DNA from: Henriciella sp.
Lineage (GTDB): Bacteria; Pseudomonadota; Alphaproteobacteria; Caulobacterales; Hyphomonadaceae
Assembly (NCBI GenBank): GCA_013213785.1
Contig: JABSPZ010000007.1
Span: 186,001 to 250,000 of the forward strand
Direction: 5' to 3'
DNA: 64,000 nucleotides
Position numbers and translations under genes: made by a program. The notes under the pieces were generated by a model. That model saw only the letters and a program-made list of their open reading frames with translations, made no database searches and had not been told where the DNA came from. Each line of letters opens with the position of its first letter. Within the stretch, counting starts at the first letter, position 1. This document shows positions 45,217 to 58,972 of the stretch, piece by piece.

Positions 45217-46472
45217 GCCAGCATCTCACAGTGTGGTGGGACGGGGTTCGCGTCGGCGCGATCGAGCTCAATCAATATGGTGAGCCAGAGTTCAGTTATG
45301 CAGAAAGCTGGCTCGCACAGGCTGATCCAAGGCCAGTCTCAACCTCCCTTCCGCTCAGTTCAGAGCCCTTTGACCGTCGCGCGACGCTTCCATTCTTTGA
45401 AGGCTTGTTACCAGAAGCCTCACAACGAACGGCAGTTGCTCAAGCGCTTGGTATATCTGAGCGAAACGAATTTCGCTTGCTGCAGGCGCTCGGCGGTGAA
45501 GTTGCAGGCGCGCTTGAAATCTGGCCAGATGATATGTCTCCTCCGAGTGGTGTGAAAGCCGCGCCCAATCCTCCCTTGTCCGACGAAGCGCTCGCAGATC
45601 TCATCAAACGTCTGCCCACCCGTCCCATGTTGGCAGGCGGTGATGCCGGGCTGAGACTATCGCTTGCGGGTGCACAGGCAAAATTGCCTGTTGTGCTCGT
45701 CGACGGGAAGGTTGCGCTTCCAACAGCTGGCCAGCCCACGACGCATATTCTTAAACCTGAAATTACCCGATTCGACGGCACCGCCGAGAATGAGGCTCTG
45801 TGCATGATGCTTGCGCACAAGATTGGTCTCGATGTTGCGCTCGTCCAATACCGCACGATCAAAGAGACCCGGTTCGTACTGATTGAACGCTATGACCGCG
45901 TCCGCGCTAAAGACGGCACAATTGAACGGCTCCACCAGGAAGATTTTTGCCAGGCTCTCGGCCTGACATCAGCGAAGAAATATGCCGCTGACGGCGGTCC
46001 CGTCTTCCGCGACTGTTTTGATCTTGTGCGTCGGGCAACGACACGCCCCGCTACGGAGACACTCAAGCTTCTCGATGCAGCGATCTTCAACACAATCATC
46101 GGCAACGCCGACGCCCACGCCAAGAACTTCAGCCTGCTCTTCAAACCCGGTAGCACTGAACTTGCGCCCCTTTATGATCTCCTATCAACGGTCGCATATC
46201 CTGATCTCAGCCAGCGCTATGCAATGAAAGTCGCCAAGCGTCGCACCCTCGAAGAGATACACCCCGCAGACTGGTCGAAATTCGCAGAAGACATCGGCAT
46301 GCGCCCACCCTTCGTGCGACGAAGGGTCGAGGAAATCGCAGTCGCAATTTTCGAAAATTTGGAGAGCGCCCTAAACACGCTTGACCTAGCCCAAGACCGA
46401 CATGAAATCGCGGCCGGCTATCTCAAGGCTATTCAAGCTCGCGCAAAATATGTCCTCGCATCTCGGGCATAG
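45213..46472 (+). CDS. hipA: HipA-like serine/threonine kinase toxin
   Basis: 419 residues. Protein kinase that in E. coli phosphorylates glutamyl-tRNA synthetase and induces persistence. N-terminal HipA-N1 region (LTVWWDGVRVGAIELNQYGE, SLPLSS), followed by the P-loop-like LAGAQAKLPVVLVDGK, the ATP-contact LIERYDR, the catalytic loop NTIIGNADAHAKNFSLLF and the metal-binding APLYDLLST. All key motifs look intact, so the toxin is probably active. Confidence 0.93.
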   Translation: MSQHLTVWWDGVRVGAIELNQYGEPEFSYAESWLAQADPRPVSTSLPLSSEPFDRRATLPFFEGLLPEASQRTAVAQALGISERNEFRLLQALGGEVAGALEIWPDDMSPPSGVKAAPNPPLSDEALADLIKRLPTRPMLAGGDAGLRLSLAGAQAKLPVVLVDGKVALPTAGQPTTHILKPEITRFDGTAENEALCMMLAHKIGLDVALVQYRTIKETRFVLIERYDRVRAKDGTIERLHQEDFCQALGLTSAKKYAADGGPVFRDCFDLVRRATTRPATETLKLLDAAIFNTIIGNADAHAKNFSLLFKPGSTELAPLYDLLSTVAYPDLSQRYAMKVAKRRTLEEIHPADWSKFAEDIGMRPPFVRRRVEEIAVAIFENLESALNTLDLAQDRHEIAAGYLKAIQARAKYVLASRA

Positions 46473-46675
46473 GTATTGTCAGAGGAAAGCGCCCCTTAAC
46501 CGCTACAGTTCACGCGCGGACGTCCCAAGAGCGTTCCTAATATTGGCGATCAGAATTCCTTTCGCTCTTATTCCCCATACAGGTGTGTTTTCAAGCCAAC
46601 AGGATTTGAACCTATGCACTAAGTCATTGTTTTTATTGAGCTCGAATGATTGGGAAAACTCAATCAGAATCATAA

Positions 46676-46704
46676 AGCCCTGAAATCATTACGATTTCAG
46701 GGCT
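46676..46704 (-). terminator. Hairpin after tRNA-fMet
   Basis: Perfect 12-base stem (AGCCCTGAAATC / GATTTCAGGGCT) with 5-base loop, a few bases downstream of the encoded CCA of tRNA-fMet on the minus strand. Only three T follow, so it is a weaker terminator than that at 43459. Confidence 0.6.
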
Positions 46705-46708
46705 CCAA

Positions 46709-46785
<77 letters not shown>

Positions 46786-46932
46786 TCAGAGTGGCGACCT
46801 CCAATGAGGTCACCAGAAACAGAAAAACCGGCACAAGGCCGGTTCGTCTTGTCCGCCAAGCAGCTGGCGGGCTCGAACCAGTCGAGCAATCTATAAGGGA
46901 AGATGTCTGTTTTGCTTCGCTAGCTTTAGCTG

Positions 46933-47051
46933 ACCCGGCAGCGACTTACTCTCCCGCGCCTTAAGACGCAGTACCATCAGCGCTAGGGGACTTAACGGCC
47001 GAGTTCGGGATGGGATCGGGTGGGGAACCCCCGCCATAACCACCGGGTCGG
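46933..47051 (-). rRNA. rrf: 5S ribosomal RNA
   Basis: About 119 bases. Starts with CCGACCCGGTGGTTATGGCG on the minus strand, contains the conserved CCGAACTCGGCCGTTAAG and ends with a complementary CCGGGTC. Boundaries are approximate. Confidence 0.93.
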
Positions 47052-47167
47052 CGAAAGCTAGCAAAGTAAAGAAACCAATTAAGTAAAAAACCGCAGATTA
47101 TTTAATGTTCTGGGATGTTTCTGATCTCAAACCGCTTGAGGCGTTCACCACCACACACGAGTTTCTA

Positions 47168-49947
<2,780 letters not shown>

Positions 49948-50226
49948 TTTGAAACTCATGTGCAGAGGTGAACGCCCCGTACTAGACGGTTTGAACACTC
50001 ATACATATGGGTTTCGATCAGACTTTGTTGGTTTCTTTAACAGACTAACCCTTTATGACAGGCTCACCTCGTTACTCCATCCGGTTAGTGAGGAGCTTGC
50101 TGTCGATGAACAGCGAGGCGGATTAATCTTCCCTTACGATTACAAACATCCCGGAGACAAGCTCCGGAAACTTAGACACTTTCTTCATTTGCTTTGCGGT
50201 TTGACGCTAACCAACCACCAGAGAAA

Positions 50227-50302
50227 TGGTGGAGCCTAGCGGGATCGAACCGCTGACCTCCTGAATGCAAATCAGGCGCTCTCCCAGCTGAGCTAAGGCC
50301 CC
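50227..50302 (-). tRNA. tRNA-Ala (anticodon TGC)
   Basis: 76 bases with encoded CCA. GGGGCCTTAGCTCAGCTGGG at the 5' end, anticodon TGC, and the G3-U70 wobble pair that identifies alanine tRNA. It lies in the 16S-23S spacer. Confidence 0.97.
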
Positions 50303-50310
50303 GAAAAGGG

Positions 50311-50387
<77 letters not shown>

Positions 50388-50566
50388 CAATTACTAGGTT
50401 GCCCGGTAGCACCAGGCTATGTCCCTGCCAAGCGGCGAGGAACAGCAAATGAAGGAAGAGAAACGAAGACGGCACAAACAACCGCATAGTTTTTGTTGGT
50501 CACCAATTGCTCGGGCCAACGATTGTCTTTGAACGTTGCCATAAGGCGTGAGCCTAAATGACAAGC

Positions 50567-52026
<1,460 letters not shown>

Positions 52027-52329
52027 GAATTGACTTCTGACGATACGTCATATGCTCCAGGAAAATGGAGCGACGTTTAGCTGTAAAGCTTGTTTACGTT
52101 TTGACGAGAAAACCCTTGCACAAATCACTATCGACCGAAGCCGATATTTTTGTGAAGGTATTTCTTTTTGAAACGCAAATCGTCATAGTCATATGTGACC
52201 CCCTCAAAAGGGGTCGCAAGTCGCCTATGCCGCCTGCGTTTCTCTTCCTAATTCCTGCGATGTCAAACAGCTGGGCCGGAGCCCGATTTGGCGTCTGGAG
52301 CGTGGCGCCCCGTCGACCGGAAGAGGCGG

Positions 52330-52357
52330 CTTATACAGCCACCGAATTTTGCGTCAA
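52330..52357 (-). promoter_or_regulatory. Candidate rRNA promoter, proximal
   Basis: On the minus strand TTGACG (52352-52357), 16-base spacer, TATAAG (52330-52335). It lies about 300 bases upstream of the 16S gene. Confidence 0.6.
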
Positions 52358-52479
52358 CACCCTTTTTTCGACTTTCTGCAGAACAATTTCAGCGGACTGA
52401 AAAACCTCTAATTTTGAGCCGAAAAGTCACCCTGAGCCGTTTGACCGGCCCCGCTTGGTGAGGCATTTCCGTGAAGCGC
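52352..52479. repeat. Upstream rRNA repeat unit 1
   Basis: Imperfect direct repeat of about 128 bases, matching 52507-52632. Shared blocks include CGTCAACACC, CTGCAGAA, TCTAATTTTG, AAGCCGTTT-ACCGGCCCC (with variants) and GAGGCATT. Confidence 0.7.
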
Positions 52480-52483
52480 CGGT

Positions 52484-52512
52484 CTCTACAGACCAGACCT
52501 CACCCCGTCAAC
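52484..52512 (-). promoter_or_regulatory. Candidate rRNA promoter, distal
   Basis: On the minus strand TTGACG (52507-52512), 17-base spacer, TAGAGA (52484-52489). It occupies the same place in the upstream repeat unit as the proximal promoter does in its own. Confidence 0.55.
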
Positions 52513-52632
52513 ACCGTTTTTCACCAAAACTGCAGAAAAGGTTGCAATCGCAACTTTCTCTAATTTTGGCGACGCAAAGCCGTTAAGCCGTTTAACCGGC
52601 CCCACAGATTTGAGGCATTCACGAAGCAAGCC
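52507..52632. repeat. Upstream rRNA repeat unit 2
   Basis: Second copy of the imperfect repeat. The remainder of 52027-52738 holds no convincing gene; a 111-codon frame at 52065-52400 lacks coding character. Confidence 0.7.
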
Positions 52633-52738
52633 CCCATATAGAATCTGTTCGGGGGTTTTGGCAAGCAAAAATTTCGCCTATTACGCACATTTTTGCAGGC
52701 GGAGAATTCGTCACCGAGCTGGAGCGGCTGAAAGGCCT

Positions 52739-53170
52739 TTAGCCACTGCGGATATAGGCCTCCATAGCCTCTGCTTCAGCCAGCACAGCGTCGATTTTAT
52801 ACTTCACCAAATCGCCGATCGAGATGATTCCCATCAGCTTGCCGCTATCTACAATCGGCAAATGGCGAATACGGCGATCCGTCATCCGCCCTAAGCATGT
52901 GTCTACATCTTCTGATGGCGACGCGGTAATGACACCGCGCGTCATGGCCTGGGAGACCGTCATAGTCACAGTCTTCTCTCCATTACGCGCAAACCGCCGC
53001 ACAATATCTCGTTCAGAGAGCACGCCGATAATGTCACCTGAGTCGTCTACGGCGACGATCGCACCGATTCTCTTTTGATCGAGCACATTCGCCGCCTCGG
53101 CCAATGTCGCTTTATCGGAAATCGTTTGAACCGAATTTCCTTTGTCTTTGAGAATCGTATCGATCAGCAT
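52739..53170 (-). CDS. Two-CBS-domain protein
   Basis: 143 residues with two CBS repeats: ATLAEAANVLDQKRIGAIVA with DIIGVLSERDIVRRF, and DVDTCLGRMTDRRIRHLPIV with KLMGIISIGDLVKYKI. Such stand-alone pairs bind adenosine nucleotides and usually regulate partner enzymes. ATG at 53170 with GGAGGTGG upstream; the longer frame to 53443 has no credible start. Divergent from hfaA. Confidence 0.88.
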   Translation of the reverse strand: MLIDTILKDKGNSVQTISDKATLAEAANVLDQKRIGAIVAVDDSGDIIGVLSERDIVRRFARNGEKTVTMTVSQAMTRGVITASPSEDVDTCLGRMTDRRIRHLPIVDSGKLMGIISIGDLVKYKIDAVLAEAEAMEAYIRSG

Positions 53171-53352
53171 ACGCCACCTCCCTGTGCTTGTGTGTATATA
53201 AAGACCATAGCACAGCTTTCGCGAGTTGCGAAAAGAACGCCAGAATTGTTCCAAAGCGACACACGCAGTGAGACAAATGCCCCAATTCGGGCGATTCGCG
53301 CACGCACCGACTTCGCCTAATGCGCGAATGTAGCTACAGAATACCCCAATAT

Positions 53353-53368
53353 TGGCATGACCGTTGCA
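53353..53368 (+). promoter_or_regulatory. Candidate sigma-54 promoter of hfaABD
   Basis: TGGCATG, ACCG, TTGCA: one mismatch from TGGCACG-N4-TTGCW, with GG and GC exactly 10 bases apart. About 40 bases before the hfaA ATG. Confidence 0.7.
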
Positions 53369-53408
53369 CTCTTTCCCTCGTACACAACTAGCGGGACGGA
53401 ATGCGATT

Positions 53409-53834
53409 ATGAAAGCGCCGAAACATACACGAACACTTTGCATAGGCGGCCTTGCCGTTCTTGCGGGTGGTTCACTGCTCGCCGCAGCTCTTCCAGCGCA
53501 AGCACAGGAAGCGAGCTCGGTCTCAGAATTTGAACGTCCTTATGGGTTCGGGTTTGGCGACGAATCGCGCCCCTTCTCTGCCAATACGCGTGATCGCCTC
53601 GGCAATCGGGTCATTATCAACGGCCTCCTCGAAGGCGGATCTGGTCTTGGCACCGGTCTTTATACTGGGTGGGGCCAGACAGATGGCGCTGCTGGCATGA
53701 TCGGATCCGGCACGGCGGTCGGCAACCAACTCAATGTCATCACGAACGGATCGAACAACACGATCATCATCGATTCGACTCAGATCAATGAAGGCGACCA
53801 GACCGTCGTCCTTAACGGAGAATTGGACTTCTAA
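53409..53834 (+). CDS. hfaA: Holdfast-anchor protein HfaA
   Basis: 141-residue exported protein: signal peptide (about residues 1-33, ending ALPAQAQ), then a small domain rich in Gly, Asn and Thr with repeat-like GNQLNVITNGSNNTIIIDST resembling curli-type amyloid subunits. In Caulobacter HfaA, HfaB and HfaD tether the holdfast to the stalk tip. Synteny with hfaB and hfaD supports the name. The stop overlaps the hfaB ATG by one base (TAATG). Confidence 0.88.
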   Translation: MKAPKHTRTLCIGGLAVLAGGSLLAAALPAQAQEASSVSEFERPYGFGFGDESRPFSANTRDRLGNRVIINGLLEGGSGLGTGLYTGWGQTDGAAGMIGSGTAVGNQLNVITNGSNNTIIIDSTQINEGDQTVVLNGELDF

Positions 53835-54844
53835 TGATCAACCTCATGTCTCTTCTGCCGCTCGCACGCGTGGAAGCCACTGGCGCCGCGCTCGCTTCTG
53901 CGATGATCGTTACTGGCTGTATTTCTCCGGTCGCTGGACCAGGCGGGAACTACACTCAGCCAATCGGTGGTTCTCCGGTCACTGCTAATCCAACGCCCTA
54001 TTCCAAAGGCCTCGTCTGCATGGGCCATTATGCGCGCCAGTCTGGCGTTCGTGCCCCGCGAATCGCTGTGGGTCGCATTCTCGACTATACAGGTAAAGCT
54101 GACATCGAAGGTGGCCGCCGTGTCACGCAAGGTGGATCTCTGATGGCAATGTCTGCGCTTGCCAAAGCTGGCGCGGTCCTCGTCGAGCGATTCGACACGT
54201 CCGTTGCTGAGCTCGACCTTAAGTATAAGAACAACAAGCTGATCGGCGACGCGCCGGGCAACTTCGACAAAATCCACGCGGGATCAATTCCTGGCTCGGA
54301 CTTCTATCTTGTCGGCGGCATCACTGAGCTGAACTACAATATCCGCTCAGTGGGCGGTGAAGCCTTTGTTGGCGCCACCAATGCGACGGATCCAAAAGGA
54401 ACTGCGGGCGCAAAACTGTTCGTCATCAATGTTGGCCTGGACCTGCGTCTCGTGAAAACAGATACGCTCGAAGTGTTCGACGTCATCTCTTACCAAAAGC
54501 AGATCATTGGCCGCGAGCTTTCATTCGGCATCTTCGACTTTGCAAACGGCAACGTCTTTGACGTCGGCGTCGGCGGCCGCGCCCAGGAGCCAATCCAATT
54601 GGCGGTTCGCTCTGTCATTGAGCGCGCGTCTCTGGAAATGATGGCGAACCTTTACGGCGCGCCGAATGCAGATGTCTGCGCGTTGACCCGCGGTGTTATC
54701 TCAACCAACAGCGTCACCGGCGATTACCGCCCATTCCGCGCCCAGCTTGAAGACTATAATGGCGGATCGCGTCAGTCTCCCAACAAATGGCACGGCAACC
54801 GTGACAGCGGCTACAAAGCCGAAACTGAAGAGCCAGCACGATAA
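53834..54844 (+). CDS. hfaB: Holdfast-anchor secretion lipoprotein HfaB (CsgG family)
   Basis: 336-residue outer-membrane lipoprotein. Lipobox MIVTGC (Cys about residue 29) and a CsgG-like domain: PRIAVGRILDYTGK, GGSLMAMSALAKAGAVLVER, FYLVGGITELNYNIRSVGGE, LFVINVGLDLRLVKTDTLEV and PIQLAVRSVIERA. CsgG proteins form the outer-membrane pore that exports curli subunits; HfaB does the same for HfaA and HfaD. Confidence 0.93.
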   Translation: MINLMSLLPLARVEATGAALASAMIVTGCISPVAGPGGNYTQPIGGSPVTANPTPYSKGLVCMGHYARQSGVRAPRIAVGRILDYTGKADIEGGRRVTQGGSLMAMSALAKAGAVLVERFDTSVAELDLKYKNNKLIGDAPGNFDKIHAGSIPGSDFYLVGGITELNYNIRSVGGEAFVGATNATDPKGTAGAKLFVINVGLDLRLVKTDTLEVFDVISYQKQIIGRELSFGIFDFANGNVFDVGVGGRAQEPIQLAVRSVIERASLEMMANLYGAPNADVCALTRGVISTNSVTGDYRPFRAQLEDYNGGSRQSPNKWHGNRDSGYKAETEEPAR

Positions 54845-56109
54845 TGGTTAGACAGGAAGAGAATCCGACAACCAAGCTGGTTCGACACGCGCTTGCGCTG
54901 GGCTGTTTCGCGGGCGTGGCACTTGTCCCGCCACCCGCTTTCGCGGACGACCACTCGGCCTCGGTTCAGATTGATCAAGTTCAGCTGAACGATGTCTGGT
55001 CGAACATGACGGTCGAAATCCCTGACACGGCTTGGGAAGCAAGTTCAACCTCAACCGCGGTTGGCAATGCTGCCGCCGGGCTGGTCATGCAGGGCACGAT
55101 CGATCTTGATATGACCCAGGCCCTCGAAGGTAATGTTCGCGCCGACAATCAGTTGCTCGGTGGCACCGCTGGTCTCGCCGTCGCGGCGACCACGGCCTAC
55201 GGCAACTCAACCACGGGCGGCACTTGGGACGGTGACAATTACTATCGCGCGGAGCAAGTCGCGAATGGTGATGTTTCGGCCAATACGCGCGTCGACATGG
55301 ACCGCGCCAACAATATTGCGACCTCCACAACCGGTATCGCGAATGTGTCGGTTCCGACCGATGAGTGGGGCAAGAACGCAGCTTTCCAAATTCAAGAGAG
55401 CAACGGTTCAGTCGAAGCAACGACCGATGTCGATATGTGCTGCGATGGCACCTCTGCGAGTTTCGGAACGACCGCTGGCGGAAACGCAATGTCCTCAACC
55501 GGAACAACCAGCACGAACATTAATGGCGCGGTTCAAACCACGGCAGCTGGTGAAACGATCTCAGCTTCAAGCGATGTTTATCTTGGTAACGGTCACAATG
55601 TGCTCGCCGCTTCAACCGGCTTTGGCAATTCAGCCACCATGCACAATGAGTGGGGCTACGCTTCGCTCGGCCGAGACGGCTCTGAGCTGTATCAAGAGAG
55701 TGCTTCGGACGTCGATTCGCAGTCATATGTGACTTTGGACGAATGGTCAGGTTACGCGACTTCGAGCGCTTATGGCGTTGGCAACGCCGCTGAGGTTTCG
55801 AATGTCGGATCTGACACAGGCCTCTACTCGATCCAGAACAATTATGGATCGGTCTATAGTGAAGCCAGCCTGAACGGCACATCGAGCTATGATGGTGATG
55901 GCATTGTCACGGCGACTTCAATCGGTAACGCGGCCACGGCCACGCTTTGTAACATTTGCGGCGACGCAACGCTGCACGGCCAGACCCAACAATACAATGC
56001 CGGCTCGGTAATTGCGCGGGGCAGCGCAGCCGTCGGCCAATCTGGCAGTGTGTTCGGATCCGCGACGGCGGTCGGAAACTCAGCGACCTATCAATCAAAC
56101 GGGCACTAG
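54844..56109 (+). CDS. hfaD: Holdfast-anchor protein HfaD
   Basis: 421 residues, surface adhesin. A signal peptide with a long n-region (about residues 1-34, ending PPPAFA) is followed by a long beta-rich region with about a dozen repeats of the type TAVGNAA, for example STSTAVGNAAAGLVMQGTID and SAYGVGNAAEVSNV, as expected of a beta-helical or amyloid-like fibre. The gene overlaps the hfaB stop by one base. A terminator follows. Confidence 0.88.
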   Translation: MVRQEENPTTKLVRHALALGCFAGVALVPPPAFADDHSASVQIDQVQLNDVWSNMTVEIPDTAWEASSTSTAVGNAAAGLVMQGTIDLDMTQALEGNVRADNQLLGGTAGLAVAATTAYGNSTTGGTWDGDNYYRAEQVANGDVSANTRVDMDRANNIATSTTGIANVSVPTDEWGKNAAFQIQESNGSVEATTDVDMCCDGTSASFGTTAGGNAMSSTGTTSTNINGAVQTTAAGETISASSDVYLGNGHNVLAASTGFGNSATMHNEWGYASLGRDGSELYQESASDVDSQSYVTLDEWSGYATSSAYGVGNAAEVSNVGSDTGLYSIQNNYGSVYSEASLNGTSSYDGDGIVTATSIGNAATATLCNICGDATLHGQTQQYNAGSVIARGSAAVGQSGSVFGSATAVGNSATYQSNGH

Positions 56110-56132
56110 ATCCGAGAGAGCTTGCGACAGAT

Positions 56133-56170
56133 AAAACCCCGCTTCCGATGAAGCGGGGTTTTGTTGTTTT
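56133..56170 (+). terminator. Intrinsic terminator of hfaABD
   Basis: AAAACCCCGCTT / AAGCGGGGTTTT stem (12 pairs, 6-base loop) followed by a T-rich stretch. The A-run on the other side means it may also end the convergent dodecin transcript. Confidence 0.9.
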
Positions 56171-56179
56171 ATGCGAGGC

Positions 56180-56380
56180 CTATTTCAGGATGAAGGTCAC
56201 CTTCATCACCACGCGGTATTCTTTAATCTCGCCTTTTTCGAGGACCAAAGACTGATCCTTGACCCAAGCGCCTTCGACGTTGTTGAGCGTTTTATTGGCC
56301 CGGGCGATGCCCTTTTTGATCGCGTCATCGAAGCTCTTCTTCGATCCCGCGATAATTTCTGTCACACGTGCAATAGCCAT
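56180..56380 (-). CDS. Dodecin, flavin-binding storage protein
   Basis: 66 residues, normal dodecin length; it forms a hollow 12-mer that stores flavin. Matches in order: VTEIIAGSKKSFDDAIKKGI, ARANKTLNNVEGAWVKDQ (with the flavin-stacking Trp) and EYRVVMKVTFIL. GGGAGG precedes the ATG. It lies 80 bases after the divL-like gene on the same strand. Confidence 0.93.
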   Translation of the reverse strand: MAIARVTEIIAGSKKSFDDAIKKGIARANKTLNNVEGAWVKDQSLVLEKGEIKEYRVVMKVTFILK

Positions 56381-56461
56381 TCTGGCCTCCCTTTGTACTC
56401 ACAGACCGTTTGTCTGAGCTCAAAGGCTGCCGGGATAGAACTCAATTGGCAAGTCTTTGGC

Positions 56462-58897
56462 TTACGCCGCGAGCTTTTCGGGTGAGCCTGAGCCGCCCTT
56501 TGGAGTCGCTTCGATCGGGATCCAGCAGACGACTTCCGTACCGCCGCCCGGCTGGGACTTAATGCCGACATTGCCGCCGTGAAGCTGCACGAAGTGCTTC
56601 ACCAACGACAGGCCGAGGCCTGCGCCGCGCCGATCACTGGAGGTGAAACTATCAAATCGTGTCGCCTGATCTTCGGCGGGAATGCCGCGGCCATTGTCTT
56701 TAACGGTGAGCTTCGCGGTATCTCCCATGCGCTCAGCAGAAATCGTCACCTGCCCGCCTGGATCTGTGAAGCGCAGCGCGTTCGAGATCAGATTGAACAG
56801 CACCTGACGGATCCGTTTCTCGTCCGCTTCGATTTTACCGAGATCTTTCTCAATATTCGAGACGACTTCGACTTCTGTGTCCGCAGCGTTCGTGACCCCG
56901 ATGGAAACCGCTTCTTTGATCAGCGCTTTCAGGTCGACCTCTGTGATATCCAGGTCCATGCGTCCAGCTTCGATCATGGCGAGATCGAGAATGTTACCAA
57001 TCAGATCATTGAGGTGATTGGAGGCTTCACAGATCGCATCGACTTTATCTCGCTGCGCATCATTCAGGTCGCCGATGCGTTCCATCTGCAGGAATTCGCC
57101 GTAACCGAGTATGGTCTGCAGCGGCGAGCGAAGCTGATAAGAGACGTTCTTGACGAACTCTGTTTTCAATCGATCCGCTGTTTCGAACGCCTCGGCGCGA
57201 TCGCGCAGGGCCGTTTCAACAGAGCGCTGCGCCGACACATCCGCGAACGCGATCAGCGTGTTTCCATCCGGAAGAGGCTTGGTCACATAAGTCAGGATCG
57301 CGCCATCCGAGCGTTTCATCTCGCCGGTCGTCTCCTGGCGGGCGCTCGGGTCAGTGATATGCCCTTTGATTGCGGTCCAGGTCGCGCGATCATGAAAGAG
57401 CGGGACGCAGAAATCTGCGATATCGTCATAATCCGGTTCGTCTTTGAGCAAGTCTTCTTCAACGCCCCATAGCTCCGCAAAGGCGCTGTTCCATAGCTTC
57501 AAACGCCCATCGGTTCCAAACACTACGACCGCTTCATGCAAGCTATCGAGGGTTTTGCCTTGGGTTTTGATCATGGCGTTATATTTGGTTCGAAGGTTCA
57601 GCTCGCTGGTAATGTCCTTAAACAGGATCAACAATCCGCCCATAGGGTGGCGCTGACGCGTTACTTTCAAGGTGCGATTGTCCGGCAAGTGCCATTCGTC
57701 TTCTTCAATCCCGCTAATATCGAGATAGTAAGACAGCTCTTCCGCCCGCCATTTCGCATATTCAGACTGCGCCGGCAGCTTGCGACGCTCCCGCAGACGA
57801 TCAAGCAATTGACCATGGCTCGGCATATCGAGCAGGAAGCCTTCATCCATATCCCACATCTTCGCAAAAGCGCGGTTGTGGAAAGTCAGTTTCCGCTCGC
57901 TGCTAAAGATCGCAACGGCATCCGCAACATGGTTCAGCGTTTCATCGTGCGCCTGGACATGCTTATCCAACTCATCGCGGGCGCGCTCTTGTTCAGTGAC
58001 GTCAAACGCCATCGCACCAACACCGCCTGAGAGCGGGAAAGACAGAATGCGCATCGCGCGGCGATCACCGCCAATCGCAATGTGGCGTGTCTCGTCCAGC
58101 TCTTTGCCTTCGGTGAGTGTCTTACGAACTTGCTCAACCGCTTTTTCATCGAGCATCACTTGGCGCTCAAGGACGCGGTCCAAATTATCGCCTTCGACGG
58201 CATCAACATAAGCTGGGTTCGCCCACTGCAAGCGTCCTACGCCTGAAATTCGCCAGGCCGGGAACGGCGCTTTGCCGAGCATGTCTAAGAATGCGGTTGG
58301 GTCGCGTGCGATCACTTGGCGGGCCTCTTCCAGGCGGCCGCGTGCAGAGCTTTCCTCAAGCCCTTTGATGGTTGAGTCCGTGACCCAGACAACGACGCGT
58401 GCTCCCGCTGTGCGTCCGTCTGCCTCCAAAAAGCGTCCATTCTGTCCAATAATGGTCAGCGAGAATGGGTGCCCCTCTTCCGCGAGTTCGCGCAGGCGCA
58501 AACGCAGGGTCGTATCGATGCCGCTTGCATCGCGCGCTTCCAAATCGGCAAGGCCCTCAATGATCCGCACGGCTGGATCGAGCGATACAGCGTCATCGGT
58601 AAATCTGAGAAGGCTCGCAAGAGCGACGGGGGAGCCGTGAATATCAGGCGGCGTAATCTCCGCTGCGTCGACATCAATGTCCTCGCCCTGCCAGACCAAG
58701 ATCACACCCGGATGCGCGCCCAAGACAGACTTAAGCTCAGCCACAGATGATTCCGCATCATGCGCTTTATCTTTATATCGCTTTGCTGCGCCGCGGGCTC
58801 CATCAGAAGTTCGCAAGGCCCAAAGGATGAAGGCCAGTCCAAGCGCCAATGCGCCAACCGCGATAATAACCGGGATCTGATCAGCGGTGATCTGCAT
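56462..58897 (-). CDS. divL: DivL-like PAS kinase with Tyr at the phospho site
   Basis: 811 residues from ATG 58897 (GGAGG upstream). One membrane helix (about 8-28), a coiled coil, several PAS domains (about 200-570), then a DHp domain and an HATPase domain. The H-box reads FVKNVSYQLRSPLQTILGYG: tyrosine (about residue 587) stands where kinases have histidine, as in Caulobacter DivL. The ATP-binding N, G1 and G2 boxes (NLISNALRFT, DNGRGIP, GAGLGLSL) are intact. DivL controls the CckA-CtrA cell-cycle pathway at the flagellar pole; a CtrA-type box lies upstream. Confidence 0.9.
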   Translation of the reverse strand: MQITADQIPVIIAVGALALGLAFILWALRTSDGARGAAKRYKDKAHDAESSVAELKSVLGAHPGVILVWQGEDIDVDAAEITPPDIHGSPVALASLLRFTDDAVSLDPAVRIIEGLADLEARDASGIDTTLRLRLRELAEEGHPFSLTIIGQNGRFLEADGRTAGARVVVWVTDSTIKGLEESSARGRLEEARQVIARDPTAFLDMLGKAPFPAWRISGVGRLQWANPAYVDAVEGDNLDRVLERQVMLDEKAVEQVRKTLTEGKELDETRHIAIGGDRRAMRILSFPLSGGVGAMAFDVTEQERARDELDKHVQAHDETLNHVADAVAIFSSERKLTFHNRAFAKMWDMDEGFLLDMPSHGQLLDRLRERRKLPAQSEYAKWRAEELSYYLDISGIEEDEWHLPDNRTLKVTRQRHPMGGLLILFKDITSELNLRTKYNAMIKTQGKTLDSLHEAVVVFGTDGRLKLWNSAFAELWGVEEDLLKDEPDYDDIADFCVPLFHDRATWTAIKGHITDPSARQETTGEMKRSDGAILTYVTKPLPDGNTLIAFADVSAQRSVETALRDRAEAFETADRLKTEFVKNVSYQLRSPLQTILGYGEFLQMERIGDLNDAQRDKVDAICEASNHLNDLIGNILDLAMIEAGRMDLDITEVDLKALIKEAVSIGVTNAADTEVEVVSNIEKDLGKIEADEKRIRQVLFNLISNALRFTDPGGQVTISAERMGDTAKLTVKDNGRGIPAEDQATRFDSFTSSDRRGAGLGLSLVKHFVQLHGGNVGIKSQPGGGTEVVCWIPIEATPKGGSGSPEKLAA

Positions 58898-58972
58898 GAC
58901 ATCCTCCAAGGGCGGCGAACGAATCACTCGTCGACGCGCAGTACTAACGGTTAACCGAATGCTAGCTTAGCG

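Noticed and set aside
52065-52400. 111-codon open frame upstream of the rRNA operon
   Set aside because: It spans the proximal rRNA promoter and repeat, has no clear ribosome site and shows no recognisable protein features.
55085-55507. 140-codon Arg/His-rich frame opposite hfaD
   Set aside because: Shadow of the hfaD repeats on the other strand; composition is not that of a real protein.
56579-57472. 297-codon frame opposite divL
   Set aside because: Antisense shadow of a well-supported kinase gene; no ribosome site or domain.
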